Below are positions 33,901 to 46,500 of a stretch of DNA of 64,000 nt, piece by piece; within the stretch, counting starts at the first letter, position 1; each line of letters starts with the position of its first letter. The notes under the pieces are model-generated. The model worked only from the letters and a program-made list of their open reading frames with translations, was not told where the DNA came from and made no database searches. The DNA is from Mugil cephalus (taxonomy: Eukaryota > Chordata > Actinopteri > Mugiliformes > Mugilidae). The DNA is taken from contig NC_061789.1 of the NCBI RefSeq assembly GCF_022458985.1, positions 12,306,175 through 12,370,174 on the forward strand, given 5' to 3'. The position numbers were made by a program, and so were the translations under genes.

Positions 33901-36900
33901 AAGAGCTTGTTAAAGCTGACATACTCATTACTGCCCACCGCAACAGCAAAGCTCAGACCACCGTTTCATTTTCTCCCCTCATTTCATGAAGTCATACTCT
34001 GAAGGCATCTGTGACTTCAAATTATTTTCGGTTTCAGCTGGATTATTAGTTGTAGCTCAGCGAGGGGCTGCTGTGCTGCCTTCACTACCCTTTGTTCCTC
34101 TGAGAGTTGGCAGTTCAGAGCAACATGACTTCAGTTTAATGTCACATTCTCGCACAGCTGTTCCCTCATCGCGATGCATCAGCTCCAGTCTGTTTGTTTC
34201 CTCAGAGAGGAAACCTCGAGGCTTTCCTTCTCATCTTTGTCCTCCGTTTATCTGGACGCTCGTACCACCATGAACTGTTTCGCATAACTTCAAACCCACT
34301 ACCTGCTGGGTAATCATCGCTTGGCCTGTTAGGATTTACACGGACAGGAAATAAATATTCCTCATACGATTCCTGACACCACATGAGACGGTGAAACTCA
34401 ACATGGAACTCGTCAGCTGCAGGTCTTAATGAGTTCTCAGGGGCCATTTTTGAAAATGAGCCACGGTGCTGTTTATCATTCTTATTTTAATATCTGCAAA
34501 TAATAAATCTGTAACAATTCACTACGAACATCACACTGCAGTGGGTATAGTATTATTAGGATGACAGATTACGTGTTTCTATATGTGGAGGTGATTCAGT
34601 TAGAGAGCGGACCAGATGGACAACACTCCCGAGACCTCTCAGCCAATCAGATTGCAGTGCACCCCCCAACACACACCCACACACACACAAACGCGTGTTT
34701 CTATTCCTTAAAGGACTTTACATTCATATAATGCATTCCCTGCCTCCTTATCATAACCAAGTACACGTCTAACCCTTACCCTAACCCTAACCCTAGCCCT
34801 AACCCTAACCCTAACCTTAGCCCTAGTCATAAATCTACCTTAAACCAAAGATTATGTGCTGAGAGGGGGCAGCGTATTTGTGTTTCTCTCTCTCTTTCTC
34901 TCTCCCACACACACACACACACACACACACCCTCCCAGTTTGTGTTCGTGAGTGGACCGCCTGATCTGTGAGGTCTGGTAGTGCCCGCTGATTTGTTGAT
35001 TTGGCCCCAGCGTGGCCGGGCATTGTCCGGGGACCTCATGAAAAGCAGTCCAGCCAGAGCATCAGAATTTCTTTCTGGTATCCTGCCTGTGTAGACATTG
35101 AGCTGTGTGGAGTTGTGTACTCTGTATTAGTGATAATAAATGTGTGGTGGAATGTTGCAGACTATAGTTTGGGGTGCACTCCACCTCTGCCTTTGTAATA
35201 TATACTCTTGGATTATTGTGTTTTTGATTACATTGTTTTGAAGATAGGACAGTAGTTTAGGTCATTTTCACACCTGACCAAGAGGTTTTTTCATTTATCA
35301 TTTGGTTCGTTCTGCTTTCACGCTGCAAACTTTCTGAGCAATGCCACGTGGTTGAAAGGAAGCTCGTTGATTGGACGATGTAGGAGGGGAAATCCATCCC
35401 TCCCTCTCAACCTAGGAAAACAAGACGGTAGGTCTAAAGAAAGTCAACAGTCAGTGGCGCTGAATACAAACGGCGTGTTGTGTTTCTTTTCATCATTTAT
35501 CAAAGGCATAGCAAACCGCGCACTATGACCACAGGAGGCAGCAAGGCACAGAGGATTTATCTCTTGCAATTAACGTTAAACAAATGAAATAAATGTCCTC
35601 TCGCCATTTGTCATATTGCCATGTTGCATTACTTCCTGCAGTTGGTCCTGTGTTTACTCCGGTGAGCATTCACACTGCCGAACGAACTGAACCAGAGTTC
35701 ACTTGCAAGCGAACGGCGACCCCCATTTCGAAGCGGACCAGAGTTCAGTTGAGCTTTCACACCTGCCCAAACAACTATTGGAGGAAACGAACTCTGGTCC
35801 GTTTAAAGTCGACCAAACAGCTCTCGTGTGAAAGTTGCTCTTGGCACAATTGCATGGTGCCATGCTTCCCCACCGTGTACGTGTAAAGACTTCTTGGTCA
35901 TGTTTTGTTGTCGAAATAAATCTCTACCCAACTTCACTGTTTGTTATGTGTTCGGCCCTAAGTTCCCCAAGGGACGCAACACAAGTCTTAACAGGATTAA
36001 ACCTTCAAAGGGCCTGTTCAGCCCTTGCATTAAGATTAGATCTGGGCAATCCATCAAGCGTCAAAGACAGGTGTGAACACCCCCCCGTAGAGATCCAATG
36101 TCTGACCACATTTGGAGGTGGTCTGGATTTCATATGTCCGCATTGTTTGCGTTTTTTTGGTAGTTTGAATGCAATGTGTCGTGAGAGACATTAAAGAACC
36201 CCTATACTCAACAGGGTGCTCCTGTGTTTTGCCTCATCCATTCAGAAAAAATAACTGCTATTAAAGACTGTGAAGGAAAAAAAATTATGTTTGTTCATTA
36301 CTAAACAAACTAATTACTGGAGCGTTTTAATGTTTTTGTAGCTGTTAACCAACTAATAAATGAATCTAAGCAAGAAATAAGAGATGAAAGTATTTAATAT
36401 GAATACACAAGTGTAATTCTGCCGTTAAATATCGTATCAGAATAAGATTTGTTATTGATGTAATTGTGTTGATGTACGAGGAGCCATGTGATGATGCACA
36501 CACACAGAGATAACTGCTGCTATAATTACTGATGTGGGTATTTATTTGCATAGAGAGGTCGAACCTGAGATACGATCTGGAGAAAGATTTTGAGACACAT
36601 GACCTACGTACCCAAAGCTGGTTGCTTGTGATCGGATAGCTCAGATCAAATCTTACTGCAAGGTCTGAACAGGCCCAGAGACTGTGCGGACCATAGAAAC
36701 TGTGAACCTGTCTTTTGTTTCTATGTCAGAGGGAGGCGGTTGAGACGAGCATCTGTCCAAGCCTCAAAATGCAGCACAGACAGATTACGGAGATGCTTTC
36801 ATCAGCATCTAAGACTAAGACCAGCAGTTAAAATTAAGAGCAAAAATCCTGCAGTGAGGCTGCAGTCCTGTCAGCTAAATGCTAACCTCAGCAAACAAAC

Positions 36901-37462
36901 GTGCTAACATGACAATGTTCTATAATGTTCACCATCTTAGCATGATGCTAAATATCTGTAAAGGTTCCTGCTGACGGAGTCGTCTCCGGTTTAAAACGTC
37001 TTGCTGTTTGACGTGGCCTGATGGTGGTGCTAGAGGAAAGGTCAGGAGGATCTGCTCAGTTCATCCTGAGAGAAACTTGAACATCTGAAGCACATTCATC
37101 ACCATCCACCCAACTGTCAATTATTTCTGTCTGCTCCGCGGCGGTGGCCGGAAGAGGATCTTTGCGTTTTTTTTTAATCTATTTATTTATTAGTGCGTCT
37201 GTTGAGTGTCTCCACCCCATCATTCAGAGAAACCGCACAAAACAGCAAATATTTGGACTAAAAGCTCAACCTCCCAGGAGCTTTGAGAAAGCTGTTTCTT
37301 ACATGAAGTCTGACTGAAGGGAACAGATAACAACCCACTCAGCGTGCCCAGTCTTCATGGCCTGCAGCTATCCACTCCTACCTGAATGCATCGTTATATC
37401 AGCTAACTCACCCGTAATTGAATTCCCACTGTCACTAACAGTTTAATATATATCTATGTCTA

Positions 37463-37501
<39 letters not shown>

Positions 37502-40500
37502 TTGTGAAGCATCTTGAGACTGTTATTGACGCTACATAAATAAAACTGAACGGACTTGAATTGTTTTGAATAGCTCCATCTGGGGATACTTGACTGAATC
37601 ATTCATCCATCACTTCGTTTACAGGTTTGCAATGGTGGATGAGGACCATCTCATGCCATTTCAGTTTGATGATTGTCCATGTTTATTCGGTAGATCTGAC
37701 TGCTCGTCCTCAGATGCTACATACAAGTCCTAAAACGTACTTTTTTACATCTGCAACACAACATACTTTTGGTGACTCGAAATTCCAACAACATCCAACA
37801 TAAGAGTAACATTTGTGTTAAGAAATTAGATCATTTTTCACTCCTCATTTCCCTGAATCTCTACAACAGAATGTACAGTTGGCGTGACGACTAGAGACGC
37901 AGCTGACACGCGAATGAAAGCGCAGCCGGAGGATGTGAACGAGAATTTTCTCTCCGTGAGCTGAAAAACTATTGTCATTGTTTGTTTTGGGGCATCTGTG
38001 ATGTACGGAGACTCCCTGACTGTCGGTGCGTGATGAGCGCCGCTAAAGTGCGAGCTGCAGAATCATCAAAAGTAACCCCCAATGGAAACAGGGCTGAATA
38101 TTGTGCATAAGTGAAATAAAGAGGATGCTGCGGACACTGATACGACCCCCCCACACTAAGAGGATGCACACGCTGCCAAGACCAAAAGAAAATTTACACC
38201 CAACGCCTAGAAGACTGAGAGTGTGCTGCACTCAGCTCTCTGTCTAATTTTAGCTGCTGCGTCACAACAATAAATCTCTGCGGACGGCAGATTTACTTGG
38301 TGTATTTTAGAGTGTGTGTGTGTGTGTTCAGTGTGTTTCAGCTCGTGCGTTTGAAGCACAGATGGAAACCTTGCCAGCTTCTGAGTGCTGAATACCAAAC
38401 AGAGTGAAGTCACGCTGAGTGAATAATGAGTCATGACACAAACATAATTGCAGAGACTGAACATCTGATTAATCGTCAATTACTGAGCTAATTGGAGATG
38501 AGTGAACGACTGTATTGTTGTTGTTGTTGTTCAAATGACAGCCACGAATGCCACTCCATCCCAAAGCCTCTGGTGTTTGTCGACAGGCAGGTGACAACTT
38601 TAAAACGATCAAGTGACCATCTGGCACGGCCGACACACAGCAGCTGGACTCAGTGACGGAAACAAAGCCAGAGAAGTTCAGCTCCCAGAGAGTGAGAGAA
38701 ATGATCCAAGAACACACAGACCCTCTGAGCTCGTCTTTATTATCTGATTTATTATTAACGTATAATATTTTCCTCATCCCTTTACCTCAGAGGACAGGCC
38801 GTGTTGTCTGTGTGATGTCAAACACTGATATGAACGTCTGGGCAAACAGATGAAGCTCTTCACCCACCTGTCTGTCCCATGTTTTGTAATATAAACTGGA
38901 AAAAAAAAAAAAAGTAATGCGCTTCGTCATTTCGTTTCAACATTTGTAGATCAAATACTCAGACACAGCACCCGAGCGGGAAGTGTCTTGGCTTCATTTA
39001 AATCCTGGTTCTTCTGAAGGAAGCTCAGGTAGAGTTTCTCTAAAGGTTTTCAGTCTGTAGTTTCAGCTTTAGCACTAAGGTTCAGTAATATGTGACATTA
39101 TTGTCTCTGCTGCTGCTGCTCTGTTTATTTCCTGTGCAGTCCCTTGAGTACTGGGCCCTTCTACTTACCCTCTGCTCTTATGGAGGCTCCACACTCTCCA
39201 CACTCAGACTGCATTTGTTGGCTGTGGCTCTTTATCGACCATCTTACTGCAGGAAAGACGAGGAGGAAGCTGGTTACACTGTAAAACATTTCAAGGTGAT
39301 AAACTAAAGTTCACCTGCCTGCTTAAAAATGTGAGTAAGCTTGTCTGTTTCAAATCAAAAAGCTAAATTACAACTAATGATCATTGCTTGATTCACCCTG
39401 ACAATATGAGTTAAAACTATTTATTTGTTTATGTAAGAGAACATTTATTTCTCCCCTGACCCACCAGGAGGGGTCACTTCGTCGGACAGTCCATGATGGA
39501 CAGGACTGTTGTTTCCTTTGCAGATTTCTGAGACCATAAAACAAAGCCATAAAACAAGCTTTTAAGTACAGTCCGGTGCCAATGAATAATAATTTAAGGT
39601 TTTCTCCCTTTCACATATAATCCACCACAGATAAGAACGACCAGACTTCTCGGCGCCTGGGCCACCTGAAGATAAAGATCGTAAATAAATTAAGGACTGC
39701 AAGATCTCTCTCTGACTAGAACTACAAACTATTAAATGTGCCCTTGTAACCAAAATTACAATGTTTAATCTATACTCAGCTCGTGATTTGTGTCGTTTTT
39801 CTAACTCGAAAAAGTTAGCCCTTGAGTATTTTAATCATGCCTCTCTACCATAGAGCCATACTGCCATCCAGAGGCTAGTTAAGGAAATGTCTTGCAATGA
39901 ATGCAATTTTAACAAGTTATACTGTTATATAGCATTTTAATACGTATATACCCTACAAAGCAAGGCTGGCTAACCTAGCCCAAATATGATCTACCTTTCC
40001 TTCTTCTTGATATTAGTTAGCGTTGCTTACTATTATTGTTTCCTTATAATGAATTAGGATATTCAGAAAAGTCTTAGAAATTAATGAATGTTTCTGATAA
40101 CGTGTTTTCATGCCGACATGATGTTTCATTCATTGAAAGTGTCTCTTTCATCCTACTTCTGAGTTTAACATTGTGAGAAGTACATCCATTATTTAATACT
40201 CTCTTATGAAAGCACTGATATGTAAATCATCGAAAGGCACGAAGTCCAGTGTCGTAACAAAGAGACACACCCTGGAGAGCTGTTCGGAGCGGCATCCAAG
40301 GAGTTTCCATGAGTAGACCGTCACCTTTATAATTTAGCAGAGTTGATGATCGTGTTATAAATAAAGAAACCTTAAACAAATCTGAATTCAGATAATTTTC
40401 CATTTTTCTGTTATATTATTCGTCATATTGTTTATTATTCACTATTCGCCTTTGTAAATAAACCACATATTTCACTTAAGTCGTTGTCAGACAGTCCTTG

Positions 40501-43500
40501 TGAGCTAGAAACAGATGATCCCTGAACTGAGAGCTGACACCTCAGATATGATGAGATTGATTATTTGCTAATAATTAATATTGATTGAATATGAATTGTT
40601 TAATTCCCAGTGTATTCTAAATCTGTGAGTGGTGCCCCCTTTCGATGAGAGCAGTTATTACACTTAATTGTGTAATAATTTGATTACCCTACATTTACAT
40701 TATCCACTGAAAGAAATACATTTTATTTTGTCAAATCAACACACAATTCCCCTTTACTTAGCTCATCAACTATTCTATATTCATATCAATTGTCATTTTA
40801 AATGAGAGCACTAATGTTTTTTAATTGTTTCTACTTGGAGTTCTCATCTTGACTACTAATGACAATTTTTAAAGCGTACCTAAATCTTCGAGAGATTTAA
40901 CTCGCATCTTAATTGTTCATAAATCTTAACTTTATCTTAAAATCTATTGCCAAGATGAACAAACAACTCCCTCACTTAATGACATTCAAGGAAGAGGACA
41001 TTAAAACTTGATTAACCAAAACAGCCTTTTTAAAATCCATCCTGATAGTGGTTTAAAACTCAACCCAATACACTTATGGTGGCAGAATTTTTGCCACATG
41101 TTGTAATACCATGGGATATCGCTTTTTTAAAATAAATAAATAAACATAGTTGTATTTAAAAAATGTAAAAATATTATACTGGAAAATATATATTTTCTTG
41201 TATTTTTTTTCTCCATTGTTGCTTTTTTTCAACTCAAGACATGAGTTAAATGAACATTGACCTCACAGAACAAACTCATATGAAGTCCAATTGTGGATTA
41301 CTTTAAGTTTATTTTGTCTAAACGTCGTTCATTTCGATATTAAAACAATATTAATGTTAAAAACTGGGAAATGGGTTTTTTTCTATCTTGAAAATCCCAG
41401 TGATGTGCCAGATACTTTCAACTAGGCTAGTTAACTGCTGTGTTCTTGTTGGTTGCTAGTTGCTAGCTGCCTGCTAGCCTGCTGGTTGGTTTTCAGCTGG
41501 ACTGGGCTTCTAAATGTGTTTTGCCTGAGATCTTGGCACAAGGGACTGTAACATCTTATCCTGTGTACTAATGAATGTCACAACTATTGCAGTTAAAGAG
41601 ACGAAAAAAGATTAATTCAACTTAATGAGGCTGTAATGTTTTACAGTGTAGGCGGTTTATGACTTGAAGCTGTTTCCTTATGCAAAATAAACTACTGCTT
41701 GCTATAGTTTTGTTACAGAATATGAAACTCTTGTTGTTTCATAGGTGGTCTGTGTGTGTGTGTTCCTGAGTGGACGAGTTTCCCCGGTCGAGTTAACCTG
41801 CGAGACTTTGATTCTGCTGTCGACTAACCTCACAGGTAATATCCTGCTGGGTCTCCATGTTTATTTACTAAATGGACGAAGGAGTGAAACGGGCTGATTG
41901 GTCCTTACCCTCTGTTCTTTCTTGTCTCCCAGCAAGGACGTTGGCGTTACTAAACCAGACGTTCACCATCAGTAACTCCTCAGGTCTGTATGAAGACTGT
42001 AATCCTATATTTCGATCTATCCTATATCTATTTAACCACTGGAACCAAGTACTGACTCCCCCCTTAGTCAATAAGTTGTTTGGAGTCACAGTTGGAGTCA
42101 CTGAAAACAACTATAAATAGGCTACATATCATTTATCCATTTGATGTAGCTGCTATACTTGGATAAATTCTGTATACTGTAGATCACTGTTTTCCACGAG
42201 ACATTTTATCGGGAAATAATGCCACCCTCTTGATTATCTGTTTTTTAGTGACCTGATTAATAAGAAAGGTATGTTACCCAATAACCAAGAAAACTCTCCT
42301 CAGCTGAGTTTGTAGGTGTAGGGTACGGATTAGGTTTGGACCTGCAAATTTGTTGAGCACTCTTGTCGCTCTCAAGGGGGATCAGAGTATTACAATGATT
42401 TACTCGTGGGCATTATTTTGATGTGCACCTGTGCAGTATTTTTAGAAAGTCAATACTGGAACTGGATGCACAATTTATGAGATCATGGATCCCAAAGTAA
42501 ACACAAGCCACACTGGAGAACCCTTAGGTTCCTTAGAATACACATACCAGTACTAGATTGTATGCAAGAGTATCTTTACAGTCCTTAATGCTAAATGTAT
42601 TACAGTAAAATGACTGCAGGCAATTTACTTCTTTAAGGTCTGTGTGAATGTCTATGTTGCAACATGATGGGTACATTCTCTGTACTTAACCCTCTGAATC
42701 CCAAGCCGTTTTTCTCTGCACCTCTATAGATTCATGACACCCAGGGCTATAGGCTGATGTAACTCAATTATGTCTCCATGCAGTGTAACAAATTTTAAAA
42801 GCTGTTAAAAAAAGAAAAATGGAAATTGAATTTCTCTGACTTTTCTTTTTAAAGCCAAAAAGTGTACTTATGTTTTCAAGTTAAATTGCCTCTACAGTTC
42901 TTCTCGTCTATCTGTCTGTCTGTCTGCAGGCCTGTACTGTGACCTGTCCGTGGACGGTATAGGAACCTGTTGGCCTCGTAGTGCAGCAGGAGAGCTGATC
43001 TCCCGACCCTGCCCTGAGCAGTTCAACGGCATCCACTACAACACCACCAGTACGTAGCGCAACATATCAAACCTGCTCAGATGTTCCTCGTCGCCTCTGT
43101 GGCTGAACACGTACTCTTATAACATGTATATTGTTCTGAAGTATGTCTGTAATGACTGATCAGGCTCAGTGTGAGTCATCTATCCATATCTGGCTCATAG
43201 AAGTTAAGTTTCTATTCAAGTCAACATTTTTGTCCTTCAGCGAGTGTGGATGGGGTGGAGGCTGAATACAGTCCAGGACTCTGTCACTGTATTCACATCC
43301 AAACTGGACTGAAGCCGAGAACATGAACCAAGAGCTTTCAGATTCACGCTGTCAGTCGGTTTATTTCAGAAGTTACAAAGGCAAACAACATGTCCTCATT
43401 AAGTCAAAGTTTAGTTCATACACTGTACACATACACTGATCAGCCACAACATTAAAACCATTGACAGGCGAAGTGAATAACATTGATATTGTGACAAGTC

Positions 43501-46500
43501 AACATTCTACTGGGAAATTTTTGGATCCTGAAATCATGTGGATGTTACTTAGACATGAACCACCCACCTAAAACAGACCACACATCCCCACCCCACAGAA
43601 ATTACACTCTTTGATGGCAGCAGACATCCCCAGCAAAGTGATAAGTATCTGTTGGATGCACTGGAATAATGGTGCGTTCAATTTTTCGAAAAAAAAAAAA
43701 AAGTTCCAAGTTTTGAAAAAAAAATAAAAAATCTTGATATTATTGCATAATGTTAAACTAAATTAAGGCTGTTTAAGTTACATAAATTGTAAATCAAACC
43801 GATAACTTGAACCAGCTCATGAGTTTTTTTACTTGAATTATTTACAGTGCGGAAATTTACAAGACCAGACCAGGCAGATAATATTTATAAAAATATTCAA
43901 AAGTTTTAATTGTTTAATGTAAATGTGGAAAAAAATATATATATTATTCACACTTTGCCACAATGGTGCTTCGCACTGTTTTGGTTTCACCAAGTTTTGT
44001 TTTTAGCAGTTGTTGGCGCGGCATGGGCTTGTAGTTCACTTATAACACATGAAAAACTTAAATTACGCTGTAACAGCATCTCAACATATGTATGTCGAAA
44101 AATACCGTCTGTACGACCATATTTATTGCAACAAAAACTAATCAGAAGTGCTAAAATTACAGGAGTTTCTAACTACTGTTTACATACGGGGCGGCCATCT
44201 TGGTACTCGGGGGTGACTTCATGTAGACATGAAGACTGTTTTAAAAATCAAGTCAGGAGTTGGACAGTGGGCTGATTAGAGGTCAGTTTCTTGATGTACT
44301 GAGCTCTTCATTTGGGCTCAGACAGACTTCTTTAGTCACATTAAGACCGCACGCAGGAGTTTATACGGTAACATCCATTCATCTCAGCCAATCAGATGGT
44401 GATTGAGTGTCAGCCAATCACAGCTAATCAGCCTGCGGCGTATGAACACAACTCCGTGTGAGGAGGAGAGGAGCAGGAGAGGACGGAACTTCTTATGTCC
44501 TGAGAACTGGCTGTATTTCATCAACCCAGAACAAGTGTGTGTATATGACTGTGTGTGTGTGTGTGTGTCTGTGTTAATGTGTGGGTGGTGATAAATATCC
44601 TGTTTAATTAGAGGTTTAGTTGTTGAGCTGACTTAATCGCATGAGTCATCTATGTGTGTGTGTGCGTGTATGTGTGTTAAACCAGCTGGAGCTCTTGCCT
44701 CACTCCACCATCATAGTTATCATCATGTCTTAACACATCAGGAAATATCCTCACCATCTTCACGTCTGATGAAATCGAACCGCTGGCCTGTGATTGGCCA
44801 GTGCGCCGCTCACACTGACTCAGCCAATGGGCTATTGATCCAGCTGTTGGTCAGTATTGAAGGGGTCCATTGATCCTTTCAGCCGCCTTAGCTAGCGGAG
44901 CAGCTAAACAGCTAAACTAAGACTGACTGATCGAACAATAAGCCCACTGGATGCTAATCACTTAGTACACTGAGGGAGTGCAGCTGAAGATTGGGAGGGG
45001 GAGTGGGGGTGGGGGGGTAACAGGGACACCAAATGGGACAGCTCTGGTGTTGCCACGGTTACGCTGTAGCTCCTAATGGCACACAGATGAATGTGTGTAG
45101 ATTCGTCAGTCACAAGTGTGGGAGTTCGTCGTGTACAGACCGATCAGCTCACACTGATGTTGATTGATTCTGTCTCCGAGCATCTCGAGTGTTTTTCTCT
45201 CTGTGCCAACAGGCTGACTGAATAAGTTGAGTTTTAACTTTGGATCTTCTGACAGTGAATCAATTAAGCGGTTAATTATCTAATTATTTCTGTGACTGAT
45301 GTTGTCTTGTTGTTGTGTTCAGACCGGGTATACAGAGAGTGCCAGTCCAACGGCAGCTGGGCTTCTCGAGGAAACTACAGTCAGTGCACAGAGATCATCA
45401 TCCTGGTGAGACCTCTACATCCTCTGGTCACTACACTCTGATCAATATATATTCATGCCTGTAACCAAATGACCACGCATTTATTTGTCAGTGTGAATAA
45501 AGTGATCTTGGCACTGTATCAAAGGAACACATAGAAACAAGACTTTGTTTTATGTGAGAGGATCTATTTACAAAGGTCTAATCAGGCTATACCATAGACT
45601 GTGGAGAAAAAATGGATGACAGTTCTCCACTTCCTTCCAAATTGAGGCTAGAGTTCTGACTACACACTGCATTATACTTTTTTAAGCAAGCACCATTATG
45701 GATTCAGTTTTTCAATGCAAAGATCTGCAAAGATCCCTCAGGCCCTTGAAGTTGAGTTTACAGCACAACTGCTCATTCTGAACAATTGGACATAGACTTA
45801 TATGGCTTTCACATCAAAAATAGCGGGCTGACACAGTATTTTCAGACCCGGGACGACCCGCTATGGTGTGTCGACACACAGGAACAGCATGGTGCATCCC
45901 ATGCCACCCCTACTGATCCTGATGTTTATCAGGAGGTTTTTTTTTAGCGCTTTCAGTTTGTTAATGACCTGAAGAATGCACCAGTTAAACCCCCGCTCTT
46001 TCAAAAGGCTGCTGATATTTGAATAAATCACGGTGCCCAATATCTGCCACAGAATCTCCTCTTCTACTCAGATGCAGAGCAGCTTGCAGATCTCACAGTC
46101 TTGCCAGTGCGTTGCCGTGGGTTGACAAATGTATCAAACATTATTTCATATAAATACAAAACAGATTTCGTGCATACAGTTATCTAGCCAAGGCTAATTT
46201 GTTCCCTGGTTAGACCTTTCTGAAAATGTCCAGAGCAAAATTAAAACAACACGAAATTATTAAAATACGAAACAGATAAAACGAAGACAAAATTTACAGA
46301 CAAAAAAACTAAAACACGAAACAGATAAGGACAGACAAAACTAAAATAATACAAATAAACAAACATATAGAGACGGAAGAATACGATATATACATAGGAA
46401 TAATAGTCAGGTGCAATAGTGACTAATAACATAGGTAACATGGAGTTATCCACTACAGAAAGTTGAGCAGTTGTACAGCTGGATAGAGTATGGTTGTCAA

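Noticed and set aside
34202-34447. 81-residue minus-strand frame as a gene
   Set aside because: No similarity, no splice context, and located in the middle of the crhr1 first intron.
34770-34835. Interstitial telomere from a chromosome fusion
   Set aside because: Short, degenerate, and part of a dispersed repeat seen several times in the window.
39092-39307. Hydrophobic [12 protein letters not shown] frame with an acceptor-like site, as a possible crhr1 signal-peptide exon
   Set aside because: No suitable donor keeps the frame to exon 2, and exons 29606-29638 and 41745-41835 already give a complete, family-like start.
42690-42870. A MITE beginning TTAACCCTCTGAATCCC
   Set aside because: I recall similar starts in fish repeats, but no matching right end or duplication could be found.
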